Assembly: GCA_010092695.1 (NCBI GenBank)
Contig: JAADJJ010000001.1
Location: 2,480,001 to 2,544,000, forward strand
DNA from: Enterobacteriaceae bacterium 4M9
GTDB taxonomy: Bacteria > Pseudomonadota > Gammaproteobacteria > Enterobacterales > Enterobacteriaceae
Length of the DNA: 64,000 nucleotides
Direction: 5' to 3'
Each line of letters starts with the position of its first letter. Positions within the stretch are counted from its first letter, which is position 1. The notes beneath the pieces were generated by a model, which saw only the letters and a program-made list of their open reading frames with translations, did not search any database and was not told the origin of the DNA. Below, piece after piece: positions 1 through 10,043 of the stretch. A program made the position numbers and the translations under genes.

Positions 1-3000
1 ACTCAAATCCTGCATCAGCGGCACAAGCGAGCCGCCATCACCCGCCGTGTGGTGAATGAGCAGCAGCAATACGTGCTCGTTACCGCTCAGGCGGTAAAGA
101 TGGGCGTTGAAAGGTAGCTCGTGTTCGAGATCAAATAGGTGCCGACAGTGTTGCGCCAGCATGGGCGTTAATTGAGCGGCGTCAGGCTGTTGACGCTGTA
201 GCGTAAAGTGCGCCTGTTCAGCGGGAATGATTGACTGACAAGGGTGCTCATTTTGCTCACTGAGAAGCGTGCGCAGCGTTTCATGGCGGGCGACGACATC
301 ACGCAACGCCTGTTCCAGCGCGTCAGCATTGAGTTCACCGTTTAGCTGTAAAATGAGCGGCATGTTATAGGCGCTGCCAGGCGTAATTTGCTCCTGGAGC
401 CACAGACGCTGCTGCGCAAATGACATGGGCAGCAATGCCGGGCGAGGTGTGGGCTCGAGTGCAGGGCGCTGGGTGAGCGGGCGTGCTTTCTCGATTTCAT
501 CACTCAGGCGTGCCACGGTGGGTGAGTCAAAAATCGTTTTAAGCGAGAGCTCGACATCAAACGTCGCGCGCAGGCGGCTCATTAGCTGAAGTGCCAGCAG
601 CGAGTGCCCTCCCAAATGGAAGAAGCTGTCGTTAACCCCCGGTGGTTCAATGCCCAGGCAGTCGGCAAAGAGCTGGCACAGCATTTTCTCCCGCTGCGTG
701 ACGGGCAGAACCGGCGCCTCCAGCGTGAAGGTTGGAACAGGTAACGCGCGGCGATCGATTTTGCCGTTGGCAGTCAGTGGATAGCTTTCCAGCGGCACGA
801 TGGCCGACGGGATCATGTACTCTGGAAGTTGTTCTTCCAGACTCGCGCGTAAGTCCTGTTGTGACAGTGTAACGTTATCAGTAATGACCCAGGCAATCAG
901 ATGTTTTTGCCCAGGCGCGTTGCCGTCATGCACCATCACCAGCGCATGTTTTACTGTGGGGAGCGCCATCAGGGCGTTTTCAATGTCACCCAGTTCAATA
1001 CGATAGCCGCGAATTTTTACCTGGTTATCGACGCGTCCCAGAAAGCACAGGCGGAGTTCTTCATCCCAACGGGCCATATCCCCGGTACGGTACATGCGCT
1101 CACCAGGGTTACCAAACGGATTTGCCACAAAGCGCTCGCTGGTGAGGTCAGGGCGTTTAAGGTACCCCAACGCCAGACCCTCTCCTGCAATATAGAGTTC
1201 GCCCGCCTGGCCGACAGGGGCAGGTTGTAATGCGCTATCGAGAATATAAACCCGCGTGTTGTCAATCGGCTTGCCGATAAGAGCAGGGTCCAGGTTTTGC
1301 GGCGTGAGTTCACCCAGAGTAGACCACACCGTGGTCTCCGTTGGTCCGTAAACCTGAATAACGTTTTCTGCCAGCGTGACCATGCGCTCGGCCAGATTAA
1401 CAGGAAGGGCATCACCTCCCACCAGCGCAGTGATGCCCTGTAGCGCCTGCGGCTGGTACTCGACCAACCCGTGCCAAAGGGCCGGTGTGCCCTGAACGTG
1501 CGTGACCTGCTTGTCGGCCATTTCGTGCGCCAGCAAGGTGGGGTCGCGGGCGACATCGCGTGAAACCATGACTACCGATGCGCCGTTAACCAGCGGCAGG
1601 AAGAGCTCCAGAGCGGCAATATCAAAGCCGATGGTTGTGGTCGCCAGCATACGGTGGCGAGTATTCAGTGCGGTAGCCCGCTGCATTGCGGCGAGGAAAT
1701 TACTTAACCCGCGATGTGAGACCAGTACACCTTTAGGCTGACCCGTTGAGCCGGAGGTGAAGAGAACATAAACCGCCTGGTGTGGATTGAGCGTGCGCGA
1801 CTGTGGGTTGTTCTGCGAGTGTGTGCGTATTGCCGCCAGCGCGTCTGGTGTATCAATCTGTTTTTGCGCCGGCCAGTCAACCGCATCAACGGTTTCGCGG
1901 GCGGTCAGCACCCGCTTTGGCTGTGCAGTGGTAAGAATGTGCTTTAAGCGCTCCGCTGGATGGTCTGGATCTAATGGCAGATAGATGGCGCCCGCTTTGG
2001 CAATGGCCAACAGTGAGACCACAAGGTCTGCACTGCGCGGCAGCAGTACCGCCACGATATCGCCTGTCTTGAGCCCATCAGCTTGCAGATAATGGCAAAG
2101 CTGATTGGCCTGTGCATTAAGCTGGGCATAATTCACAGACACATTGTCCTGACAGAACGCCATGCTATCCGGTGTTTTTAACGCCTGTGCTTCAAACAGT
2201 TCCGGCAGCGTTAAGGGAGAAACGGGAATCTGGGTCTGATTAATTACCGTAAGTCGCTGTGCTTCAACGGGGTGTTGCAGGGACAGTAATCCCACCGGGG
2301 AGTCAGGCTGCGCAAGTAGTTCGCTAAAGAGCGATAACATCCCGTTGTGATGGTTAAGTAACGCCTCCTCGCTGTATAACGCGGCGTTCGCGTCAAACCC
2401 AAGTACGAGGGTATGTTCATCACCATAGCCAAAAAAGAAGATGTTCAGATCCTGCGCCGGACCACTGCACAGGTTAGTCGGTGTGGTGCGGCAACCGTTA
2501 ACCTTGAGATCTTCGCCAAATAGCTCGATGTTAACGGTGGTGTGGTAAAGCGGATGTGTCAGGTTCAGATCACGCTGCAAATCGTCGTTACGGTACTGCT
2601 GATGGCGTAATACGCTTCTCATCTCTTTCGACGTCAGCGCCAGAATGTCATTGAGAGACAGAGCAGGGGATAAGTTCAGACGTAGCGGCATGATATTAGA
2701 TAACAGGCCAGGGATGGTACGCTGCTCACGCCCGGTCCTTGCCGTTACCGGCATACCGATAACCAGATCGTCGTTATCGGTCATGCGATAAAGATAGATA
2801 CAGCTAAGTGTGGTAAGCAGTTGCGGTAGGGTGTAGCCCAGTGACAGGGCTTTCTCACGCAGCATTTTATCGAGCGCGCTATCGATGTTCTTGCGGTGAA
2901 AAAGGATGTTTTCTGCAGGTGCAGAGCGTCCAGCCAGGCTTGCGGGTTCTGGCATATCGCAAAAGCGGGAACTCCAGTAATCACGATCGCGAATAAAACG

Positions 3001-3573
3001 CCCGGAGTTTCGGTACTCCAGGTCATCTTTAATTAACTGCTCAAAACGACCAAATGGCGTGGGTGGCACGGGTTGTGAGGAAATTAAGCAATTATAAATA
3101 TTAACGATACGATTAATGATAAGCGAACCGCCAAATCCATCCTGCAAAATATGATGGCAGCAATGGTAATACGCGTATTTCGTGTCAGAAAGCTTAATAA
3201 GTGAAAATTCGAATGCTCGCCCTTTGGTCAGAGGGAATATTTTCATCGCATTCTTTTTCAGATATTCATTAAATGCCGCATCAGGATCTTGTTTGAGGCT
3301 GAAGTCATAAAACATCACTTCATAATCGTCAACGTTGTCCAGCACTTGCTTTATTTCATTATCAATATAAAGAAAACGACTATGCATTGACTCCGCTTCA
3401 ATAATCGTTTGCTGAACAGCCTGAGTAAAAAGCGCGGAATCTACAGAACCATCAATAATAATATGTTCGCATATATTATTGTTCCCACGATTCGGTGAGA
3501 TCTCATTCGCCAACCACATCCCCAACTGTGCAGAGGTGAGCGAATAGCACTTTTTGTCATTAGCCATGACCAT
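1..3573 (-). CDS. Non-ribosomal peptide synthetase, partial (C-A-T-C...), glycine-type A domain
   Basis: This is the N-terminal 1191 residues of a multimodular NRPS that runs off the left edge. Domains in order: a condensation domain with HHILQDG near residue 138; an adenylation domain with the P-loop LFTSGSTGQPKG near 604, FDIAAL, and YGPTETT; a thiolation domain with LGGHSL near 987; and the start of a second condensation domain with HHTAGDG at the window edge. Reading the ten binding-pocket positions by alignment to GrsA gives D-I-L-Q-V-G-V-V-W-K, close to the known glycine code DILQLGLIWK. The C domain resembles those of EntF and DhbF, which accept a dihydroxybenzoyl starter, so a catecholate siderophore is possible but is inference. 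The ATG at 3573 has AGGG seven bases upstream; an in-frame ATG at 3567 is too far from it. It follows an MbtH-like gene on the same strand. Confidence 0.93.
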   Translation of the reverse strand, partial: MVMANDKKCYSLTSAQLGMWLANEISPNRGNNNICEHIIIDGSVDSALFTQAVQQTIIEAESMHSRFLYIDNEIKQVLDNVDDYEVMFYDFSLKQDPDAAFNEYLKKNAMKIFPLTKGRAFEFSLIKLSDTKYAYYHCCHHILQDGFGGSLIINRIVNIYNCLISSQPVPPTPFGRFEQLIKDDLEYRNSGRFIRDRDYWSSRFCDMPEPASLAGRSAPAENILFHRKNIDSALDKMLREKALSLGYTLPQLLTTLSCIYLYRMTDNDDLVIGMPVTARTGREQRTIPGLLSNIMPLRLNLSPALSLNDILALTSKEMRSVLRHQQYRNDDLQRDLNLTHPLYHTTVNIELFGEDLKVNGCRTTPTNLCSGPAQDLNIFFFGYGDEHTLVLGFDANAALYSEEALLNHHNGMLSLFSELLAQPDSPVGLLSLQHPVEAQRLTVINQTQIPVSPLTLPELFEAQALKTPDSMAFCQDNVSVNYAQLNAQANQLCHYLQADGLKTGDIVAVLLPRSADLVVSLLAIAKAGAIYLPLDPDHPAERLKHILTTAQPKRVLTARETVDAVDWPAQKQIDTPDALAAIRTHSQNNPQSRTLNPHQAVYVLFTSGSTGQPKGVLVSHRGLSNFLAAMQRATALNTRHRMLATTTIGFDIAALELFLPLVNGASVVMVSRDVARDPTLLAHEMADKQVTHVQGTPALWHGLVEYQPQALQGITALVGGDALPVNLAERMVTLAENVIQVYGPTETTVWSTLGELTPQNLDPALIGKPIDNTRVYILDSALQPAPVGQAGELYIAGEGLALGYLKRPDLTSERFVANPFGNPGERMYRTGDMARWDEELRLCFLGRVDNQVKIRGYRIELGDIENALMALPTVKHALVMVHDGNAPGQKHLIAWVITDNVTLSQQDLRASLEEQLPEYMIPSAIVPLESYPLTANGKIDRRALPVPTFTLEAPVLPVTQREKMLCQLFADCLGIEPPGVNDSFFHLGGHSLLALQLMSRLRATFDVELSLKTIFDSPTVARLSDEIEKARPLTQRPALEPTPRPALLPMSFAQQRLWLQEQITPGSAYNMPLILQLNGELNADALEQALRDVVARHETLRTLLSEQNEHPCQSIIPAEQAHFTLQRQQPDAAQLTPMLAQHCRHLFDLEHELPFNAHLYRLSGNEHVLLLLIHHTAGDGGSLVPLMQDLS

Positions 3574-3625
3574 AAATTAACCCTTAATGGAAAAGAAACA
3601 CGCAGACAACGCTGATAAGATTTTA

Positions 3626-3823
3626 TTATATAATCAGTGACTTAGGCTTGATGTCTGCCCAGTTCTCATTGATGTAATTAATACATGCCTGGCGGTTTTC
3701 CGGGCCAAATACTCTTCTCCAGCCAGCCGGTACCTGGATAAATTCTGGCCACAAAGAGTGTTGGTTTTCGTCATTAACTAATACACAAAAAGTCAGCTGT
3801 TCATTTTCAAAGGGGTTTTTCAT
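3626..3823 (-). CDS. MbtH-like protein
   Basis: A 65-residue protein with the MbtH signature: N-terminal NPFENE, the N-x-x-x-Q-H-S-L-W-P segment, AGWRRVFG, and the C-terminal C-x-x-Y-x-x-x-N-W-x-D-I-K-P pattern. MbtH-like proteins bind NRPS adenylation domains and are often needed for their folding and amino-acid activation. The gene lies 52 bp upstream of the NRPS start on the same strand, so it almost certainly serves that enzyme. AAGGA lies eight bases before the ATG. Length is normal for the family. I saw no convincing Fur box just upstream. Confidence 0.93.
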   Translation of the reverse strand: MKNPFENEQLTFCVLVNDENQHSLWPEFIQVPAGWRRVFGPENRQACINYINENWADIKPKSLII

Positions 3824-5359
3824 TTTTTATATCCTTATAAATTGTGTTGAGAAATTAGCATTGTATGAATAATGCCGGGGTGTTCCTTGGTTGTTACTTT
3901 GAACAAGTAATAGCTGAATGAAAAAATAACGGCTGTGAACTACATTTCTTAATGCGTATCCGCGTCAATTTTTTTCATTAATTAACCTTACTGTATATAC
4001 GGAGAGGTGGTGGATAAAGGGGGTTTAGGCATTATTTTGTTGGAGTTTGATAAAAACCTTTTGAGGAAAATACTATTTTTGTTACTTATGGAGTATTTTG
4101 ATTTTTATTGGTTTTGATAGTTTCAGGTAAGTTCTGTAATGCATTAATATAAGTTGTTGTTTGTTTCTGTTGGCTCTCTTTGAAAGTCATTTCTACTGTC
4201 ACATAACGTAGTCTACAGGGGGAGTTTAGTCACAACTGGAGTAAGCACTTTTGCGAAACCAAAACCTGAGGTAACGCAAAATATTGCCGATTGCATAGTG
4301 CACGATACGAAAAAATAGATGAATATTCAAGTAAATACGTTTAATTAATGCTGAAATATAATTTGTGTACAGATGTTAAGCTAACCCAGGGAAGACGCAG
4401 GAGGCCGACGATGACCTGCACGCCATTTTTTCTCTGTCAGGCCTCTGATTGTTATTCGCTGTTCCGTAATTTTTAGGAAATTTCTCTTAAGGTGTGCTTA
4501 TTTATAATCAGGACAGTCATTGTCTTAATGTTCATTTTTAATACAGAAAATGCAGTGCTGAAATGCTGTGTTTTACGATATATTTAAGATCATTCTCTCG
4601 ATTCAAATCAACTATCCTAATGTCATTAAACTGGTTCAGAAGTCGGTGTTGCCTGGTGTGAGCGGTAAAAAAACATGGTAAATCCTGTTAAAAGTAACAA
4701 TGTGCTTCGCTGGAGTACATTATTCTGGACGTTGTTTTGGCGTTCATGAGTTAAGGATTTTGCATTTTTTTATTGATTATTCTTAGTTTTCGGGGTGGAA
4801 AATTGAGGTTTGTTCACAGAAAAGACAGTTGCCAGGGTAACAGCCTGATATGGAGTTTTTGATTATTAATAAAGTGAAAATCCGGCATACAGGATTAACC
4901 TCGACGTTAACTTCGCATTAGTTACATTAATAAGTAACGCTCATATCATGAGTCTCTCCCTAAAAAAATTACCCAAATGTTGTCCTGAAAAGTTCTTCAG
5001 CATGAAAAGAGATGTCAGTCAGAGAGTGGGGTGAATATAAAGACAGGTAGATACAATAAATCGTGACCGATTTAACGAAAATTATGTTGAGGAATTCGAA
5101 GGCACTTCAAAAAGAAGGGGCTGTGTTTTGCCTTGCGTAAGGAACAGTCAATTAACTTCAGGATTAATATGTCCCTGATGATAAATAAGACCGTGGTTAA
5201 TCCTTAACTACTGCGGATAAGCTGTGGGACAATAGCATTATCATCAGTCGACAATGAACGCCGCTGTGTATTATTAGGCTCTCTGTCCAGCGTCTTTCAG
5301 GACCAGGCCCACATAAAGGCGAAAGCATCAATAAAGTGGGACAGGGCAGTGAACCGGTG
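3824..5359. other. 1.5-kb AT-rich region without a recognisable gene
   Basis: No open frame of useful length and no family resemblance was seen on either strand. The sequence is clearly richer in A and T than its neighbours. It must contain the promoter of the mbtH-NRPS unit near its left end. A short inverted repeat, GCATT-N8-AATGC at 3858-3875, is the only nearby symmetric site I noticed. The stretch may be H-NS-bound or decayed DNA; this is a guess. Confidence 0.5.
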
Positions 5360-5407
5360 ATTTTGCGCCAGTCACCACCTCATTCGAGGTGGTGACTGGC
5401 GCAAAAT
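5360..5407. terminator. Strong perfect hairpin downstream of katG
   Basis: Two 22-base arms (5360-5381 and 5386-5407) are perfectly complementary around the 4-base loop ATTC. Each arm ends in a run of A or T, so the structure can act as a bidirectional Rho-independent terminator. It begins 12 bases after the ancestral katG stop at 5419, which fits a katG terminator. Confidence 0.75.
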
Positions 5408-5418
5408 GCATTATCGGC

Positions 5419-7594
5419 TCAGGCAAGATCAAACCGGTCAAGATTCATCACTCTGGACCATGCCGCAACGAAGTCATGTGCAAATTTTTCACGGGCATCT
5501 TCACGGGCGTAAACCTCGGCAACCGCACGTAAAACACTGTGAGAGCCAAAAATCAAATCAGCACGCGTAGCGGTATATTACGGCTCCGCTCTCACGGTCC
5601 CGTCCTTCAAACAAGGTATTGTTACCATCAAGCGGTTTCCATTCAGTCCCCATATCGAGCAGGTTGGTGAAAAAATCGTTACTCAGAACACCTACACGGT
5701 CGGTAAACACACCGTGCTGGCTGCCGTCAAAGTTAGTGCCCAGCACACGCAAACCCCCAATCAACACTGTCATCTCAGGTATGGTCAGCGTGAGCTTTTG
5801 TGCCTTATCAATAAGCAGTTCTTCGGTTGACGGTCCTTGCGTCTCCTTATGGTAGTTACGAAAACCATCTGCCTGCGGTTCAAGCAGGTTTACGGACTCA
5901 ATATCGGTTTGCTCCTGGACCGCATCAACACGGCCTGGCGTAAACGGAACGTCAAGCTGTAGACCAGCTGCTGCTAATGCCTGCTCAAGACCCACCACGC
6001 CAGCCAGGACAATGACATCCGCTAACGATGCTTTGCCTGATGCTTGCTGTATTGATTTGAGTACTGGCAGGACATGCACGGTTCCGGCATTGATTTCCCA
6101 TTCGCTCTGAGGCAGAAGGGCCAGACGCGCGCCATTGGCACCACCACGTTTGTCACCGCCACGGAAAGTTGAAGCGGATGCCCAGGCCACTGAAATAAGA
6201 CTACTGACAGGTAATCCTGCACCGGCAATGGCGGCTTTAAGCGTGGTGATATCTTCCTGCGTTGGGTTATGAACAGGAGCCGGTAATGGGTCCTGCCATA
6301 TCAAATCCTCTGCGGGTACCTCTGGCCCCAGATAGCGGGACTTCGGCCCCATATCACGGTGCGTCAGCTTAAACCAGGCTCGCGCAAAGGCTTCATTAAA
6401 TTCCTGAGGATCGTTGAGGAAGCGGCGGGATATTTTTTCATAATCCGGATCCATACGTAACGTAATGTCGGTAACCAACATCGTAGGCTTGCGTTTTTTA
6501 TTCGGGTCGAAGGGATCAGGAATGATTTCAGGCCCATCTTTCGCTTCAAACTGAATAGCACCACCAGGACTGCGTGTCTGGACCCATTCATATTTGAATA
6601 AGTTCTCGAAGAAGTTGTTACTCCACTGCACCGGCGTTTGCGACCATACGACTTCCAGGCCCGAGGTAATGGCATCAGGGCCAGCACCGCTGCCGAAATT
6701 GTTGACCCATCCCAGCCCTTGCAATTCTAAACCTGCGGCAGCGGGTTCTGGGCCAAGGTGGGTGCCAGCGGCTGCGCCGTGTGTTTTACCCAAGGTATGG
6801 CCCCCGGCGATTAATGCCACCGTTTCTTCATCATTCATGCCCATATTGCCGAAGGTTGCACGGATGGCTGGTGCGGCTGATAAAGGATCTCCGCTTGCCT
6901 CAGGGCCTTCGGGGTTGACATAAATCAGCCCCATTTCGGTTGCCCCCAGCGGCTGATGGGCTAAGTCTTCGGGATGGCGGTGCGCGAGCCAGGTTTTCTC
7001 ACTGCCCCAGTCGACATCCAGGTCTGGCTCCCAGACATCTTCACGACCGGCACCATAACCGAAGGTACGAAAGCTCGAATTTTCGAGCGCGACGTTACCG
7101 GCCAAAATGAATAAATCAGCCCAGGATATCTTCTGGCCGTATTTTTGTTTTACGGGCCATAACAAACGTCGGGCCTTGTCCAGGCTGACGTTGTCCGGCC
7201 AGGAGTTGACCGGGGAGAAACGTTGCTGACCACGTCCGGAGCCGCCACGGCCGTCAACAGAACGGTATGTACCTGCGCCATGCCAGGCCATTCGGATGAA
7301 CAATCCTACGTAGCTGCCCCAGTCGGCAGGCCACCAGGACTGGGAGTCTGTCAATAAAGCCCGGATATCTCCCTTGAGGGCGTGGTAATCCAGTTTCTTA
7401 AACTCTTCACGGTAGTTAAAATCGTTGCCCTGGGGATTTGAGCGGCTGGAGTGCTGATTTAACAGGTCGAGTCGTAATTCATGTGGCCACCAGTCCCGTG
7501 TGGTGGTGCCGCCGCCAGCATAGTTCTCTGCCGGCTTAGTGTGAAAAGGGCACTTAGGGGAAGCAGTGACGGTGGGATCAGGCTGGTTACTCAT
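5419..7594 (-). pseudogene. katG: Catalase-peroxidase KatG, frameshifted near the 3' end
   Basis: Bifunctional haem catalase-peroxidase. The distal site RMAWHGAGTYR (Arg, Trp and His), the proximal AGGHTLGKTHGA, and the Tyr (GLIYVNPEG) and Met (FGNMGM) of the Met-Tyr-Trp adduct are all present. The start at 7594 has AAGGA upstream. The open frame stops after 678 residues at 5558, with an unusual tail of VIYRYAC. The adjacent frame continues the family C-terminus exactly (ATRADLIFGS, later MNLDRFDLA) to a stop at 5419. Two bases appear to be missing near 5575, in the codon after GTA. The restored length is about 726-728 residues, normal for KatG. The lost 50 residues end the C-terminal domain, while the catalytic N-terminal domain is whole. 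A true mutation or a sequencing error are both possible. Confidence 0.9.
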
Positions 7595-8194
7595 TATGAT
7601 ATCCTTCTTATCATGACATTTTGTCTCACAGCCTTACTCAAAATCAGATAAGCATATTCAATATATGCAAATTCATTTTTTTCAGGTGGATACGCCTGTA
7701 TTTTATAGAGCATAGCGTTAAGCAAGCCCTTAAAAATTTAGTAAAGCATGGCTAAATTTTCCATACTGGGGTTTTAAAAACAGCGATTGTGCAATGTTTC
7801 ATCATGTAAAGAGTGTTTAATTTGTTGTTTTTGTATTTCATTCCTAAGTTCCGAGTATTCTGTTTTTTTCGCCAAAAAAGGGCATGCCATTAGGCAGGGA
7901 TATAAACGCTTTAGCGATAAACCGAAAGTAAGGACGTGAAGTGCTTGTTTTAAAAGCTACCCGGAGTAGTTTGTTATTGTGTTCCTTCTACTCAGGAACG
8001 GAATCATATGGTTTCTTATTTCTGAAACAATCAGACCAGCGGCGCGCGTTTTAAATATTCATGTTACACAATGACACATATAAGCATGAGGAAATTACAT
8101 TATGCTATTTTCCGGGCTTTAATCACTTAAGCCAGCGTTAAGACGGCTGGTTAATAATGAGATTCTGACTCGCTGAATCGCATTAGGAAAAATT
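7595..8194. other. katG / methyltransferase divergent intergenic region
   Basis: This 600-bp AT-rich stretch separates two divergent genes and must hold both promoters. The katG ribosome binding site (AAGGA) and that of the downstream methyltransferase (AGGA at 8185-8188) lie at its ends. I did not find a clear OxyR site or any gene. Confidence 0.5.
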
Positions 8195-8782
8195 ATGCTA
8201 AATGCCGTGTTGAGTGCTGTGCAGCCTTATCTTAAACATCAGATGGGGTATGTAAGACAGTTTATAAAATCCCCCCGGACATTTGGTTCTCTGGCACCAT
8301 CTTCTCCCTGGTTATGTGAGAGAATGACCAGGCAAGTTGAGTGGACATCAGTCACAACTATTGCTGAACTCGGGGCAGGAGACGGGGTACTTACTCGCAG
8401 ATTACTCAACCGTATGTCACCGGGAGCACAGCTGGATGCTTATGAAATTCAGCCAGAACTGGCCGACAGGTTGCGCGTTCTGGCTGAAGATGACCTCCGG
8501 CTGCAGGTGATAACGCGGTCAGCAGAACGGCTGGAAAGGCGTTACGATGTGATTTTTTCCTGCCTGCCACTGTTGTCGATTCCGATTATGCCGCGTCTGC
8601 GTATTTTGCATCAGGTCCGTGAGCATTTGAATCCTGGCGGGGTGCTGGTTCAATTTCAGTACAGTCCGCTATCGGAAAAAATACTGTCACGTTATTTTGA
8701 GTGGACCCGCATTTATGAGGTGAGAAATATTCCCCCCGCATGGGTTTATATCTGTAGGCCTTGCTGGAAAAACATCGAATGA
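8195..8782 (+). CDS. Class I SAM-dependent methyltransferase, phospholipid N-methyltransferase (PmtA)-like
   Basis: A 195-residue protein. The SAM-binding glycine loop AELGAGDGVLTRRLL is at residues 57-71 and is followed by the acidic YEIQPELADRL. The N-terminal motif KSPRTFGSLAPSSPWL (about 26-41), the later SCLPLLSIP and FQYSPLS resemble the PmtA family, which methylates phosphatidylethanolamine towards phosphatidylcholine, and also KsgA-like folds. Start ATG has AGGA seven bases before it. It stands alone, divergent from katG, next to mobile-element debris, so recent acquisition is plausible. The substrate is not shown by the sequence. Confidence 0.75.
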   Translation: MLNAVLSAVQPYLKHQMGYVRQFIKSPRTFGSLAPSSPWLCERMTRQVEWTSVTTIAELGAGDGVLTRRLLNRMSPGAQLDAYEIQPELADRLRVLAEDDLRLQVITRSAERLERRYDVIFSCLPLLSIPIMPRLRILHQVREHLNPGGVLVQFQYSPLSEKILSRYFEWTRIYEVRNIPPAWVYICRPCWKNIE

Positions 8783-9346
8783 CAGATGTGCTGTAGATGA
8801 ACATCTACACTGAAAAGGTGGTTGAGTAAATTATTCATATTTTAGACGCACCTGGAATTAATTCCGATGAGCAGGGTTCTCTTTTAAATAACCGCATTGC
8901 CAGAGGGAAAGATAAAATATGGTAGGTAACTCATTAGAGATGCAAATATATGAATTGATAATGCGGCATGACGGTGCGTTTATTTTCCGAAAAAAACGCT
9001 AACACATGACCCAGTCTTTTATTATTAACAATTGCGACGGTGTCCACCTCAGACAACCGGTCGTAGGTGGAATAGGGGAGCAGTACATCATTCAGGCGCA
9101 ATTCCTTATGTCCGTCAGGATAATGCCAGACTTCGATATATTTACCGATAGCCCGGCGGCTGTACTCGCTGTCCTCGATCAGATACAGCATTTTATCGTA
9201 CTGTACTGTCAGGTTCTTTGAGACCCGACGAGGCTCACGCCAGGTAAACTCCGCATCAAGATCATCGGTTAGTGTCAGTGGTCAGTGAGCATTAAAATCA
9301 TGTCGGGGAGCTTTGGCAAATCGCCTGTTATAGTCAGCCATGTACT

Positions 9347-9395
9347 ATCTCGGCAGCCTGGCCAGGACGCAGGTTACGTTCTATGACATCCTGAA
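9347..9395. repeat. 49-bp direct repeat, copy 1
   Basis: Identical to 9821-9869 over 49 bases; the match stops sharply at both ends. This copy sits exactly where the central part of the transposase gene is missing, so it is the displaced copy. Confidence 0.95.
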
Positions 9396-9820
9396 TCAGG
9401 CGACTGGTGGCATCATCAACATAAACCAGTGCCGTACAGGGCTGACCCCGGTTTTCAAACCAGTGATGATCACAGCCATCAATCTGTATCAGCTCGCCAG
9501 TACAGGGCCGCCGGTAACGGGGCTGATGAATTTTTGGTGCGCGTTGTCTTCGAGGGATCCAGAGGCCGGCTTTTATCATAAGGCGTCTGATGGTTTCCTT
9601 GCCCAGGACCAGACCATGAACTTCCTCCAGTTTTTCCCGGGCCAGCGTGGGGCCAAAATCGCGGTAGCGTTCTCGTATGATACTCAGTGCCAGGTCAGTC
9701 AGTGATGTGGGCAACAGGCGGTTGCCAGTGCGACCGCGACTCTGGTTGTTCATACCAAGCGGTCCGGACTGGCGATAACGCTTCAGCAGACGACTGCAAT
9801 GACGTGGCGTGATGCCGAGC

Positions 9821-9869
9821 ATCTCGGCAGCCTGGCCAGGACGCAGGTTACGTTCTATGACATCCTGAA
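9821..9869. repeat. 49-bp direct repeat, copy 2 (native position)
   Basis: Identical to 9347-9395. Here the sequence encodes the expected N-terminal helix of the transposase (QDVIERNLRPGQAAEM), so this is the original copy. Confidence 0.95.
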
Positions 9870-10043
9870 GGATTTTGAGGCGGTTGATTTCTTTCACGGT
9901 GAACATCCCGGCGTCATGTATAGCCATAGAAAACTCCTCATCAGGAAAAGTGAGTCGTTGTCTAGACATACAGGTCTGAGAACTATAGCCTGGACATTCC
10001 AATGAGCCACAAATAGACATTAGCATTGAGCCATTACATCATC

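Larger units (their letters stand above)
8934..9927 (-). pseudogene. ISNCY-family transposase, internally deleted with a 49-bp duplication and a stop
   Basis: The first 177 residues from ATG 9927 (GAGGAG upstream) are intact: a Mu-like helix-turn-helix (MLGITPRHCSRLLKRYRQ) and the start of the DDE integrase core (IQIDGCDHHWF, then VDDATSR). At 9395 the frame jumps into a perfect 49-bp copy of its own N-terminal coding segment and ends. The C-terminal part resumes at 9340 (MADYNRRFAKAP, then TWREPRRVSKNLTVQYDK, LWHY-type segment, NNKRLGHVLAF), broken by one in-frame TGA after FNAH at about 9285. The second catalytic Asp and the Glu region are gone. It cannot make an active transposase. Confidence 0.85.
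8970..10030 (-). mobile_element. ISNCY-type insertion sequence, rearranged and inactive
   Basis: The element is defined by its transposase halves. Its 5' boundary lies just left of dif, where two related segments, TGGCTCAATGCTAATGTC and TGGCTCATTGGAATGTC read on the minus strand (about 9988-10032), look like transposase-binding terminal repeats. The 3' boundary is uncertain and lies near 8970, where family similarity of the transposase ends. About 350 bp of the middle is missing relative to the family. Target-site duplication was not identified. Confidence 0.7.

Noticed and set aside
3858..3875. GCATT-N8-AATGC considered as a Fur site for the mbtH-NRPS unit.
   Set aside because: It does not contain the GATAAT hexamers of a Fur box; the repeat is too short to name.
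8973..8990. GGTGCGTTTAT resembles a XerC arm and could have marked a second dif-like site.
   Set aside because: The following bases show no XerD arm, so there is no second recombination site.
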